Source: a virus
IMG/VR virus record: IMGVR_UViG_3300025012_000055
Coordinates: 27,381 to 91,380 of that record
Length of the DNA stretch: 64,000 nt
Direction: 5' to 3' (one strand)
The notes under the pieces were generated by a model, which worked only from the letters and a program-made list of their open reading frames with translations, was not told the DNA's origin and made no database searches. Positions 32,985-41,421 of this stretch are shown one piece after another. The translations under genes and the position numbers were made by a program. Within the stretch, counting starts at the first letter, position 1. Each line of letters starts with the position of its first letter.

Positions 32985-33878
32985 ATGCCAAATTATTCAG
33001 AACAATATTTTAATCAAGATGCAGGGCAACCTGCAGGTTTTTCTGATCAGGACAGAACAATTATAAAAGAAATTGAAGTTAGTGGGGATTCCACCAATAA
33101 AAAGTACATGGCCCAGCTTGTTGTTGTAAGGGGTGCTGGGGTTTCTCTTTCTACAGGAGATATTAATGTGGAATTATCACATTCAACCGATAGTGTTAGA
33201 TTGGGAGATGCAACCACATTAACAAAAGTTGCTACTGGTGGATTTCTACTTGTTTCTGGGCAAACGGAAATAAAAAATGTTTCAACTGCTGCTGGCGGAT
33301 TTTTACTTGTTTCTGGGCAAACATCAATAAAAGATGTTGCAGTTTCTGGCAGTAGTTTACAGGTAATTTTGACTGATAATGAAGGTATGATCGGTTCTGT
33401 TGTGGGAAAATCTAAAAAACCACAAATTTCCATAACTCGCCCATCCAATACTACTACCTATTCGATTTTGGATACAATTAATTCTGGAACTACCGTTATG
33501 GAAAGATTTAATATTGCCAGATCAAATAACAAACTAGTGTGGTGTTTGGGGGGACATATGTCAAGTTCCGTTTCCGCAGCAACTTCTTTAAATTGTGATC
33601 TTCATATATTTTCATCTGGATTAACCGTAACATCAGATAATACTTTATGGCAACCAAATGTTAATGAATTAACACATCATTTAGGTGTTGTATCATTTTC
33701 AAGTTGGAAAGTTTTAGGAAATAGATCTGTTTCTGAAGGTAGTATTGAACAACCTTTTCTTTTAACTCCAGACCCAGATAATCCCTCTTCCGTTTGGAGT
33801 GAACTTATTGCCAGAAATGCTTATGTTCCTTCAAGTGCCGAAATATTAACTGCCAGTTTGGATATTTCACAAGATTAA
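32985..33878 (+). CDS. Putative virion protein with internal repeat
   Basis: 297 residues, Ser/Thr/Val-rich and beta-structured. GGFLLVSGQTEIKNV and GGFLLVSGQTSIKDV are two tandem copies of the same segment (about residues 86-117). This composition is usual for capsid decoration or fibre proteins. It lies among late-type genes behind a TATTTATAATAA box. No family recognised. Confidence 0.6.
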   Translation: MPNYSEQYFNQDAGQPAGFSDQDRTIIKEIEVSGDSTNKKYMAQLVVVRGAGVSLSTGDINVELSHSTDSVRLGDATTLTKVATGGFLLVSGQTEIKNVSTAAGGFLLVSGQTSIKDVAVSGSSLQVILTDNEGMIGSVVGKSKKPQISITRPSNTTTYSILDTINSGTTVMERFNIARSNNKLVWCLGGHMSSSVSAATSLNCDLHIFSSGLTVTSDNTLWQPNVNELTHHLGVVSFSSWKVLGNRSVSEGSIEQPFLLTPDPDNPSSVWSELIARNAYVPSSAEILTASLDISQD

Positions 33879-33917
33879 TCGGAAAAATTATTTGAATTTA
33901 AATTAAATATTTAAAAT

Positions 33918-34172
33918 GTGAAAAATAAAATAATTAGATTAACAGAATCAGAACTTAAACAAATTATTGAACACCAGGTTTATTCAAATGTTTGGAAAAA
34001 GGATTTTTATGGATATATTAAAAGATTGAAGGGTTTAATTGATGGAATTAATAAATCATTTGATTCAATGGATGATATTTCTTTTGATGATGAGATTAAG
34101 GAAAACTTTATTGAGGATTTAAAAAATGTTGGAAAAATGGTTAAGATTTCTGTGGATAAATTGGAAAAATAA
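33918..34172 (+). CDS. Small putative head protein
   Basis: 84 residues from a GTG start. Begins KNKIIRLTESELKQIIE, the LTESELKQII segment shared with the starts of the proteins at 40567 and 44379. Rest is helical. Function unknown. Confidence 0.6.
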   Translation: MKNKIIRLTESELKQIIEHQVYSNVWKKDFYGYIKRLKGLIDGINKSFDSMDDISFDDEIKENFIEDLKNVGKMVKISVDKLEK

Positions 34173-34194
34173 TTTTTAAAAATATAATTAACTA

Positions 34195-34923
34195 ATGAAC
34201 CCCAGACTAAGAAAAACTCTTTTATTCAATACTAAGAAATTTAAGAATCAATATAGCTTTCTCTTTGATGGAATTAATGAATATATTGAAAGAAATAATG
34301 CAATAATCAATGGAACTCCTGCAACTTTTAGTGCGTGGATAAAGTTAAGTAGTTTAAATTTAGTTCAAAGAATAACCACAATAAATCAAAAATCTACTAC
34401 TACTAATGTATTATCAATCTTTATTGATGCAAATAATAAGGCCAATGCACAGCATTTTGATGTGGATGGTGTAGCGGCATTAAGTACAACTGTTTTGACA
34501 ACCAATACTTGGTATCATATAGTCGGGGTTTTTACAAGTGATTCTTCAAGAACTATTTACGTAAATGGGGTTTCGGAAAATACAAATACAACAGTTCAAT
34601 CCGCAATGACTGGATTAGATTACACATCTTTTGGTTATATTGCTTGGACCACTAATATTCAGTTTTTTAATGGAAATATTGATGAAGTAGGTTTTTTTAA
34701 CACCAATTTAACCGCAGCACAAATAACTGAAATATATAATAATGGCAAGCCCAAAGACTTAAAAAAACATAGTATGGTAAATAATCTTGTTAGCTATTTT
34801 AGAATGGGAGATAAATCAACATGGGATGGAACAAATTGGACATTAGTGGATCAAAAAGGAACTAATAATGGAACAAGTGTGAACATGGAATATAATGACA
34901 GGAGTCTTGATGTAAAATTATAA
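34195..34923 (+). CDS. LamG-like (concanavalin-fold) protein
   Basis: 242 residues. The pattern SFLFDGINEYIE, TFSAWIKLSS, NTWYHIVGVF, RTIYVNGVSE, FNGNIDEVGFFN and LTAAQITEIYNNGKP matches the LamG/laminin-G3 fold used by phage and bacterial surface proteins to bind sugars. The final 40 residues are a separate small segment. Probably a virion surface or fibre-associated protein that helps in adhesion to the host. Confidence 0.85.
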   Translation: MNPRLRKTLLFNTKKFKNQYSFLFDGINEYIERNNAIINGTPATFSAWIKLSSLNLVQRITTINQKSTTTNVLSIFIDANNKANAQHFDVDGVAALSTTVLTTNTWYHIVGVFTSDSSRTIYVNGVSENTNTTVQSAMTGLDYTSFGYIAWTTNIQFFNGNIDEVGFFNTNLTAAQITEIYNNGKPKDLKKHSMVNNLVSYFRMGDKSTWDGTNWTLVDQKGTNNGTSVNMEYNDRSLDVKL

Positions 34924-34949
34924 TGATAAAAAATAAATTTTTAACTTAA

Positions 34950-34960
34950 TATTTATAAAT
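34950..34960 (+). promoter_or_regulatory. TATTTATAAAT box
   Basis: Ends about 12 nt before the ATG at 34972. Confidence 0.5.
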
Positions 34961-34971
34961 AAAATAATAAC

Positions 34972-35238
34972 ATGGTAGAAAATCTATATAAAATATTACC
35001 AATAACATCTGTTAGGCCAGAATGGTTTGGTGTTGCTACTGTTGAAAAATCATTAGAAAATTGTAGAAAAAATAATGATGGAACCAAGGTTATATTGAAA
35101 ATCCCAGTTGGAGTCAAAGATATTAATGATGTTCCTGACAAATGGAAACAAGATTTTATAAACAGTTCACCTTTTATGAATCATTCTCAAATTTTAATTG
35201 AAATGAGTAAACCTGAATGGGTCTCTAATATGATTTAA
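34972..35238 (+). CDS. Unknown small protein
   Basis: 88 residues, mixed alpha/beta (ITSVRPEWFGVATVEKSLENC). No recognised family. Preceded by a late-type box, so probably expressed with virion genes. Confidence 0.6.
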   Translation: MVENLYKILPITSVRPEWFGVATVEKSLENCRKNNDGTKVILKIPVGVKDINDVPDKWKQDFINSSPFMNHSQILIEMSKPEWVSNMI

Positions 35239-35301
35239 TTAATTTTTAAAAAAAATAAACATATATTTATAATAAAATATAAACTTTTTTAAACTTACGT
35301 A

Positions 35302-35312
35302 TATTTATAATA
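35302..35312 (+). promoter_or_regulatory. TATTTATAATA box
   Basis: In the form TTAAACTTACG then TATATTTATAATA; a second copy lies at 35264-35274. Both precede the gene at 35356. Confidence 0.55.
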
Positions 35313-35355
35313 AAAAAATAAGAAATAAAAAATAATAATATTTAAATAAAAAATT

Positions 35356-36564
35356 ATGAACGACAAATCACAAAATTCAGAAAAAATAGTAGGAAAAGAA
35401 TACTATGACAGATTAAGGGTTTTATCTGGAATACCACTGAAAGAAGAAAAAGAAAATAAAGATAATACAAAAACTGTTATAAAAGAAGGTATTATTAGTT
35501 CTCCAGAACTTATAAAAGATTCTATTAAAAAAGCATGGGGTAAAAATTATTCAATACTTCGTGAGAATCATAAATATTTTATCAAGACAGCCACTGGAAC
35601 TAAAAAACCTGAACAATTAGACGAATCAGATTTTACATATATTGGTGGACTTGGAAATAAACTTAAATATAGATATGATTCATTGGCTGAGGCACAAAAA
35701 CAACTTAACTTTATAATGAAATCTCTTAATGAAGCATATAATTGGGTTAGCCCAGACACAATGGTAAAAGAACAAGTAATTGGTGGTGAAGAAGAAAAAC
35801 CAGATGAAGAAGAACCTATTGCTGAACCAGAAACAGAAGTATCGCCAGAAGCATCTGCAGGGGTGGAAGAACCTGTTGGTGATAATATTCCATCAGCAGA
35901 ACCAGAAGGTGGAGTTGCTCCAGATGCTGGTTTGGATGAACCATTAGCAGAACCAGAAGTGTCAGCAGAACCAGAAGTTTCTGATGATTTGGGTGATGAT
36001 TTAGGTGATGATTTAGAAGATGATCCAGTTCAATTAATTCAATCATTAAAAGGAAAATTGGCACAAAAAATAAGGATGACCGAATTAACACCAGAAGCAA
36101 CCAAGGACGTTTTAAATACTATTATATCCGCTCTTGATTTACAACAAGTGGATCCAGATGATAGATTATCAATAGCAAAAAAAGTTAGAAAGGGTGGTTC
36201 TGTAGAAAAAGAAGTAGAACTCCAAGAAGATTTTGGTGATAAATCAAAAGGAACACAAACTGTTGGGAAAGGAAAAGTTACAAGTACGGCTGGTGGTGGA
36301 ACTACAGAAAAGAAAAAAGGTGAATTTGGTAAATCTGCCAAAGGAACTCAGTCAATGGGTAAGGGTAGATTAAAAGCAGAAAGTGTTGAACTTATTGAAA
36401 AATTGGTAAAGGAATCATTGCTCAAATATAGAAAACCTGTTGTTAATCAACAACCTGTTAAAAAAGTAGTTTCTGAAAATAAAAATAGAACTTTTACTTC
36501 AGAAAGGTCAGATTTAAAAAGGATTGAAAATCTTATTGAATCTGTTCTTAAAAAAAAAGCCTAG
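35356..36564 (+). CDS. Putative head protein, acidic middle
   Basis: 402 residues. N-terminus has the segment YYDRLRVLSGIPLKEE typical of putative head-targeted proteins here. A region of about 90 residues (140-225) is rich in Glu, Pro and Asp repeats (AEPEVS), followed by a helical domain and a Lys-rich end. The composition resembles internal or scaffold-like head proteins. It ends just after a run of nine A (36550-36558), and the overlapping frame beyond it continues coding, so slippage could extend the protein. Confidence 0.65.
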   Translation: MNDKSQNSEKIVGKEYYDRLRVLSGIPLKEEKENKDNTKTVIKEGIISSPELIKDSIKKAWGKNYSILRENHKYFIKTATGTKKPEQLDESDFTYIGGLGNKLKYRYDSLAEAQKQLNFIMKSLNEAYNWVSPDTMVKEQVIGGEEEKPDEEEPIAEPETEVSPEASAGVEEPVGDNIPSAEPEGGVAPDAGLDEPLAEPEVSAEPEVSDDLGDDLGDDLEDDPVQLIQSLKGKLAQKIRMTELTPEATKDVLNTIISALDLQQVDPDDRLSIAKKVRKGGSVEKEVELQEDFGDKSKGTQTVGKGKVTSTAGGGTTEKKKGEFGKSAKGTQSMGKGRLKAESVELIEKLVKESLLKYRKPVVNQQPVKKVVSENKNRTFTSERSDLKRIENLIESVLKKKA

Positions 36565-36820
36565 CGCTAAGCAACAAATAAAGGAAAGTATTGCCCCAAA
36601 CGAAATTCTTACAATGTTTGAATTTGCAATGGCAATGCTTGGAGTTGGTGGGTTAGCATTTGCTGCATTTTTAACATCTGGAGGTTGGGGGGCCACAAAA
36701 CGAATAGCTGTTAATTTATTTAAAAAATTAGGAAAAATAGATAGTGCTCGTAAACTAGAGACTGCTGATGATTCGGCTATACAACAAGCCATTACCCAAA
36801 TAAAACAAAAAACAAAATAA
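36524..36820 (+). CDS. Small membrane-like protein, possibly a frameshift extension of the gene upstream
   Basis: 98 residues if TTG at 36524 is the start, but the first part overlaps the end of the 35356 gene and reads like its own continuation in a +1 frame. From IKESIAPNEILTMFEF onward it contains one membrane segment (about residues 35-52). An A9 run at 36550-36558 lies in the overlap, so ribosomal or polymerase slippage could fuse the two frames. Otherwise a small membrane protein of unknown role. Confidence 0.5.
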   Translation: MKILLNLFLKKKPSAKQQIKESIAPNEILTMFEFAMAMLGVGGLAFAAFLTSGGWGATKRIAVNLFKKLGKIDSARKLETADDSAIQQAITQIKQKTK

Positions 36821-37097
36821 CCCTAAATCCAATATAAGATATAAAACTGAAAAATATAAATTTTATTAAATTTATATTACCTTTCATCTTTATTTTTTTT
36901 GATGTTACCCACTCTTCATTTGGTGTTACCCACAATATTAAATTATACATTAAAAAAAACAATAAACAAAAAATTCCCAAATATATGTGATTTAAATAAA
37001 ATGAAAGGAACATTAAAAAAAACATTATTATTGCCATTCCCTGTACATTAGATTTTACTTTATTTAATGATACAAGAAATAAATGAATATTTTTCAT
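36792..37097 (-). CDS. Multi-pass small membrane protein
   Basis: 101 residues with about four hydrophobic segments (AIIMFFLMFLSFYL, IYLGIFCLLFFLMYNLIL, INLIKFIFFSFISYIGF). It has its own minus-strand promoter (37141-37171). The 3' end overlaps the plus-strand gene end by 29 nt. Function unknown. Confidence 0.65.
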   Translation of the reverse strand: MKNIHLFLVSLNKVKSNVQGMAIIMFFLMFLSFYLNHIYLGIFCLLFFLMYNLILWVTPNEEWVTSKKIKMKGNINLIKFIFFSFISYIGFRVILFFVLFG

Positions 37098-37140
37098 TGT
37101 CTTTAAGTTTTAATTATTAAATAAATACCATTTCATAATA

Positions 37141-37171
37141 CAAAGGTAAGTAAAATAAATGACATTTTCAA
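37141..37171 (-). promoter_or_regulatory. Bacteroidota-type promoter (minus strand)
   Basis: On the minus strand TTG, 20-nt spacer, TACCTTTG. Drives the membrane protein ending at 36792. Confidence 0.85.
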
Positions 37172-37203
37172 GTAAAAAATGAATTATTTTTAAAATAAAT
37201 AGA

Positions 37204-37214
37204 TATTTATAATA
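37204..37214 (+). promoter_or_regulatory. TATTTATAATA box
   Basis: Ends only 1 nt before the ATG at 37216, closer than a -10 promoter element should be. Confidence 0.5.
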
Positions 37215-37215
37215 A

Positions 37216-38244
37216 ATGAGTGAAACATTAACAAAAAATTATTTAAAGAAATTTTATAATTTATCAAATTATGACCTTTCAGGTGAAATTATAAAAGAAG
37301 AAAAAGAATTGCTTGAAGAGGGTTGGCTGGGAAGAATTGCTGGTCTTTTGGGTATTACCGTTGCCTCATTTAGTTCAGCACTTTCTCAAAAAGTGGATAT
37401 ACAACAATTATCAAATAAGGTTGATTATGAAACGTTAAATAAAATTGAAATGGCAATGAAAGATCCATCAGTTGAACAAAAACTCAATCAACTTGGAATT
37501 CCTGATAATAATATTCAAAGAACAATAAATAGGTTGGAAAAAACAAAAAAAGTTAGTGGGATTAAGGAAAAACAAGTTTTAAACGATGAACAATTAGTAA
37601 ATTTATTAAAACAAGGATGGAATTTAACAGGAGTACAAACTGACACAATAATTAATACCTTTCAAACAATTACTCCAGAAAGTGATATAATACAATACAC
37701 ACATACCTTAAGCGATAATGCATTTTTTGCTAGCGGGGGGCACGCATTAAATAATCAAGAAATTCAAAAATTAACAAATACCATAGATTCATTACAACAA
37801 CAGGGAAATGTTTTATTAAATATTTCAATAGAATCCTCAACTGATAAACAAGGACTTTCAATTAATCTTCAGAATAAATTAGAAGATTTGAGATATTCAA
37901 AAGATAATAATGGGTTATCCAAAATAAGAAATGATCAAATAAAACAAATATTAATTAGTAAAGGAATTGATGATAGTTTAATAGGTCAAGTAATATTATC
38001 AGAACAAGGAACACAAATAATTGATAAAAATGCAAGGTATGTTAAAATTAGATTTAATATATCTTATCTTCCAGAAACCCCCCCACCAGGACCAAAAATA
38101 GATACTACATATAAACAAACATATAATTTAATATATTTATATTCTAAACAAAAATCACCAAAATCACCAAAAATTAAAATACCTTCTTGTAAAATTAAAA
38201 TAAAATTATTTAATAAAAAATCTATTTGTCCTGCTTACCAATAG
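37216..38244 (+). CDS. Putative virion protein with OmpA-like C-terminal fold
   Basis: 342 residues. N-terminus (LKKFYNLSNYDLSGEIIKEE) resembles the putative head-targeting segments. The region around residues 170-285 (SDNAFFASGGHALNNQEI, IESSTDKQGLSINLQ, LSKIRNDQIKQILISKGI, NARYVKIRFN) follows the OmpA C-terminal (peptidoglycan-binding) pattern in strand and helix order, though without clear diaminopimelate-binding residues. The last 50 residues are basic and Pro-rich and may be unstructured. A peptidoglycan-binding or structural role is inferred. Confidence 0.6.
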   Translation: MSETLTKNYLKKFYNLSNYDLSGEIIKEEKELLEEGWLGRIAGLLGITVASFSSALSQKVDIQQLSNKVDYETLNKIEMAMKDPSVEQKLNQLGIPDNNIQRTINRLEKTKKVSGIKEKQVLNDEQLVNLLKQGWNLTGVQTDTIINTFQTITPESDIIQYTHTLSDNAFFASGGHALNNQEIQKLTNTIDSLQQQGNVLLNISIESSTDKQGLSINLQNKLEDLRYSKDNNGLSKIRNDQIKQILISKGIDDSLIGQVILSEQGTQIIDKNARYVKIRFNISYLPETPPPGPKIDTTYKQTYNLIYLYSKQKSPKSPKIKIPSCKIKIKLFNKKSICPAYQ

Positions 38245-38804
38245 CCATTGAAAGTAACGTATATATTTATATTATCTATATCTGTTACTAGAGTATTAAA
38301 ACTATTAACATAATAATATTCATATTCAATAATTGAATTTGAACCATATTTAATATTTTCATTCAATAAAAATTCATTGTGAAGTTTTGAACTAATCCAA
38401 TTTTTCAATATTTGATCTACAATAAATTCATTCATTTTTAAGATTGATGCAAAAAAAACATTTTCACCCACAAAAACATCCCCTTTTAAATAATATTTAG
38501 TTCTATCTGTGGGAGATTTTAATTTTTTAATTCCCCTAACATTTTTATTTTCGGCATGACCCAATAGTATCCACATATCATTATTTTCATAAACCGTATC
38601 ATTTGGAATTTTATTCAAATTAACTAAATAATTTGAATGATGTTCAGATGCTTTAAATAAATCATTATCCCAAATAAGTTCATTTAATCCTTTTGATACT
38701 CTGTATTCATTAATTTTTTCAAATAATAAGGAATCATATTTGGTTTGTGAGAATAGATTAAACCAAATAAAAGTTAAAAATAATATCATTATAAGTTTTT
38801 TCAT
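38235..38804 (-). CDS. Secreted CAP (SCP/PR-1) domain protein
   Basis: 189 residues. Signal peptide (MKKLIMILFLTFIWFNLFSQ) then the CAP layout: FEKINEYRVSKGLNELIWD, a helix with ASEHHSNYLV, GENVFFA, and a helix-strand with NWISSKLHNEFLL, containing the family's His/Glu/Asn positions. CAP proteins are extracellular and of varied function. The gene has its own minus-strand host-type promoter and signal peptide, as for a host-derived cargo gene. Its function in the phage is unknown. Confidence 0.85.
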   Translation of the reverse strand: MKKLIMILFLTFIWFNLFSQTKYDSLLFEKINEYRVSKGLNELIWDNDLFKASEHHSNYLVNLNKIPNDTVYENNDMWILLGHAENKNVRGIKKLKSPTDRTKYYLKGDVFVGENVFFASILKMNEFIVDQILKNWISSKLHNEFLLNENIKYGSNSIIEYEYYYVNSFNTLVTDIDNINIYVTFNGYW

Positions 38805-38808
38805 AATA

Positions 38809-38839
38809 CAAAGATAAGTAAAATATTTGACATTTCCAA
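38809..38839 (-). promoter_or_regulatory. Bacteroidota-type promoter (minus strand)
   Basis: On the minus strand TTG, 20-nt spacer, TATCTTTG; only five nt from the CAP-gene ATG. Confidence 0.85.
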
Positions 38840-38871
38840 GTAAAAAGTGAATTATTTTTAAAATAAATAGA

Positions 38872-38882
38872 TATTTATAATA
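38872..38882 (+). promoter_or_regulatory. TATTTATAATA box
   Basis: 18 nt before the ATG (38901) of the interrupted gene. Confidence 0.5.
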
Positions 38883-38919
38883 AAATAAATATTATATAAC
38901 ATGGAACTATTGGTTAATA

Positions 38920-40112
38920 AAAATGTTAAAAGCATATAAATATAGAATTTATCCAACAAAAGAACAAAAAATTCTGATAGAAAAACATTTTGGATGCTGC
39001 CGGCTCGTTTTTAATCTTGCATTGGAAATAAAGCAATATGCTTATAAAACACAGCATAAATATTTATCTTCTTTTGATTTATGTTATCAACTTCCTGATT
39101 TGAAAAAAGAATTCACATGGATTAATGAAATTGATAGTCAGGCATTACAGTCAAGCATTAAAAAACTTGATATCGCCTTTAAGAATTTTTTAAAACACGG
39201 AGCAGGCTTTCCAAAGTATAAATCAAAGGACAATAAACAAAGTTTTCAATGCCCCAATAATACACGCAGGATAAACTGGAAGGAAAATACTTTGGATTTG
39301 CCTAAAATAAAAGGGATTCCTATTGTATTATCAAGAACATTTAAGGGAAAAATAAAAACAATTACTATAAGCCGGACACCAACATATAAGTATTTTGCTT
39401 CCATTTTGGTAGATACAAATATTGTTATTCCAGAGAAACCACAAATAACAGAAAACAAAACATTAGGTATTGATTTAGGTTTGAAAGATTTTGCAATATT
39501 GAGCAATGGGGAGAAATTTGCTAACCCTAAATTTTTGAAAAACAATATTGAACGATTAAAAGTTTTACAAAGAAGAGCAAGCAAGAAAATGAAGGGAAGT
39601 CAAAACAAGAAGAAAGCAAATTTAAGAGTTGCTATTAAACATGAAAATATAAAAAATAAACGGGATGACTTTCTGCACAAATTGTCTTCACGACTAATCT
39701 GCGAGAGCCAAGCAGATACATTTGTGTTTGAAAATTTGTCATCTCAAAATATGATGGCTAATCATAATCTGGCACAAGCAATCAGCGATGTGAGTTGGGC
39801 CAAACTCGTTGAGATGATGAAATATAAAGGGGAATGGTATGGAAAAAATATTTTATTCATTGACCGATTTGCGCCAAGCAGCAAGACTTGTTCTAATTGC
39901 AATTTTGTTAATGATAAATTAACATTATCAGATAGAGATTGGCAATGTATTGTATGTGGCGTAACCCATGACCGGGACATCAATGCAGCAAAAAATATAA
40001 AGTTCATGGGATTAAAGAAAGTAAAGATATGGGATTAAAAAAAGCAGGGATGCGGATGCCCGAAGTGCCTGTGGAGTTGCCAACATTGGCTGGAACTATG
40101 AAGCAGGAAATT
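38920..40112 (+). mobile_element. TnpB-only element (IS200/IS605 family), approximate bounds
   Basis: Contains an intact-looking TnpB and no TnpA. Ends were not mapped by repeats; bounds are set by where flanking phage coding sequence stops and resumes. Confidence 0.65.
38923..40038 (+). CDS. tnpB: TnpB (IS200/IS605 OrfB), RNA-guided nuclease type
   Basis: 371 residues. RuvC-like residues present: Asp-184 in LGIDLGLKDF, Glu-270 in FVFENLSS, Asp-352 in THDRDINAAKN. Zinc ribbon CSNCNF (323) and CIVCG (342). N-terminal MLKAYKYRIYPTKEQKILIEKHFG is the normal TnpB start. TnpB uses an RNA from the element's 3' end to guide DNA cutting and keep the element in place. A 23-bp tandem duplication (ATGGGATTAAA at 40006 and 40029) shifts the frame near the C-terminus; the usual last part (GMRMPEVPVELPTLAG) is in the next frame. 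Confidence 0.9.
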   Translation: MLKAYKYRIYPTKEQKILIEKHFGCCRLVFNLALEIKQYAYKTQHKYLSSFDLCYQLPDLKKEFTWINEIDSQALQSSIKKLDIAFKNFLKHGAGFPKYKSKDNKQSFQCPNNTRRINWKENTLDLPKIKGIPIVLSRTFKGKIKTITISRTPTYKYFASILVDTNIVIPEKPQITENKTLGIDLGLKDFAILSNGEKFANPKFLKNNIERLKVLQRRASKKMKGSQNKKKANLRVAIKHENIKNKRDDFLHKLSSRLICESQADTFVFENLSSQNMMANHNLAQAISDVSWAKLVEMMKYKGEWYGKNILFIDRFAPSSKTCSNCNFVNDKLTLSDRDWQCIVCGVTHDRDINAAKNIKFMGLKKVKIWD

Positions 40113-40566
40113 GGTTTTTCAATTAAACCAATAATTTCGAAAGAACAATTACGTCTTGTTTTTGTAAATAAAATAGGATTGGATGTTTATGGTAAAACAA
40201 TATATGAGTTTGTTTTTTCAAATAATGATATAACTAAAGTAACGGGGGAAGATTGGAATAATTATCCTGCCAATGGAGAACCCCAACCGCCTAATAAAAA
40301 ATATATTGAGGATGTTGGTTCAATTAAAACAGACAAATTTGAATTGGATGTAATTCAAGATTCTGGGTTCTTTGGAATGTGTGATGCACAAGATGGAATA
40401 ATTGCATTGGCATGGGAAATAAATAAAAGTGATAATGAAGATGATATCAATGAAACAGATAAAAGATTAATATTTCATTACGGAGAATTGGAATCATCAG
40501 TAAATGATAAATTATATTCAAAGGACATTCAATTGGAAAGTATTAATAACAAATAAAATTAAAAAT

Positions 40567-40839
40567 ATGGAAAAAACAATTAAATTAACAGAAAAAGAAG
40601 TAAAAAATATTCTTGAAAAAGAATTAAATAAAAATAATAATGAAAATATTGATGAGATTGTATCAATTGATTCAGAAACAGCAGAAAAAGACCCAGATTT
40701 AGTTAAAAAATTACAAGATAAAATAGGTAATGAAGATATTATTCAAATAAAAGAAGAACAAATAATAAAATTAATTAAAAATCATCAAAATCCAAAAATA
40801 TCAAAAAATAAATTATTGGAAACTTTAAATTTAAAATAA
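40567..40839 (+). CDS. Small putative head protein
   Basis: 90 residues from the ATG at 40567; the open frame extends further upstream, but only into the previous gene. Begins KTIKLTEKEVKNILEKELN, the same LTExE segment as in the proteins at 33918 and 44379. Acidic helical remainder. Lies two genes before the terminase. Confidence 0.6.
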   Translation: MEKTIKLTEKEVKNILEKELNKNNNENIDEIVSIDSETAEKDPDLVKKLQDKIGNEDIIQIKEEQIIKLIKNHQNPKISKNKLLETLNLK

Positions 40840-41421
40840 ATGAATAATAATAATAATAATAATAATAGTAAGATACAATTGGAGGTGTTGGGACTATCAT
40901 ATAATCAAAACATGGGAAATAGTTACACATTAATATTACAAGAATCAAAAGGTAATAGAAAAATACCAATTGTTATAGGAGAATCAGAGACACAATCAAT
41001 TATAATGGTTCTTGAGGGTGTTATGACTCAAAGACCGATGACTCATGATTTATTTGTTAAATTATGTTTGGAACATAATATTGAAATGGATGAGATTCTA
41101 ATTTATAAATTAGAGGAAGGTGTATTTTATTCCAAATTAATATGTAAAGATATTATGAACAATGTTAAAGAAATTGATTCAAGAACATCTGATGCTATTG
41201 CATTAGCACTACGATTTGAATGTCCAATATATATAAATGAAGATATTATGGATATTTCAAGTATTGATATTGGTGATGATAATAAAAAAATTGAGATATC
41301 TGATTTACCAGAATATAATAAAAAAGAATTAGAAAAAAAATTAGAGGAGGCAATTAGAATAGAGGACTATGAAAGTGCCAGCACTATAAGAGATATTATA
41401 AATAAAAAAAGAAAAAATTAA
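40840..41421 (+). CDS. Bifunctional-nuclease-family (DUF151) protein with UVR motif
   Basis: 193 residues. The core (LEVLGLSYNQNMGNSYTLIL, KIPIVIGESETQSI, MTHDLFVKLC, IDSRTSDAIALALRF, PIYINEDIM) is the DUF151/BFN domain; the C-terminal helix hairpin (LEEAIRIEDYESASTIRDII) is a UvrB/UvrC motif. Exactly this domain order is common in chromosomes of Bacteroidota, so the gene is probably taken from a host. Enzymatic activity of the family (DNase/RNase) has been proposed for plant members but is not settled. It starts directly after the small gene at 40567 and ends against the terminase start codon. Confidence 0.85.
   Translation: MNNNNNNNNSKIQLEVLGLSYNQNMGNSYTLILQESKGNRKIPIVIGESETQSIIMVLEGVMTQRPMTHDLFVKLCLEHNIEMDEILIYKLEEGVFYSKLICKDIMNNVKEIDSRTSDAIALALRFECPIYINEDIMDISSIDIGDDNKKIEISDLPEYNKKELEKKLEEAIRIEDYESASTIRDIINKKRKN

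Larger units (their letters stand above)
38901..40556 (+). pseudogene. Putative virion gene interrupted by a TnpB element
   Basis: The upstream part (38901-38937) starts ATG GAA CTA TTG GTT AAT behind a late-type box and runs into the TnpB gene, where it stops. The downstream part (about 40113-40556) reads as a normal conserved phage protein (IYEFVFSNN, DWNNYPANGEPQPPNKKY, ELDVIQDSGFFGMCDAQDGIIALAWE split here), but without its own start. The two halves flank the element, so the insertion split one gene. The downstream part is in frame with the displaced C-terminal sequence of TnpB, so a TnpB-fusion could still be made (frame open from 40029). Confidence 0.6.
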
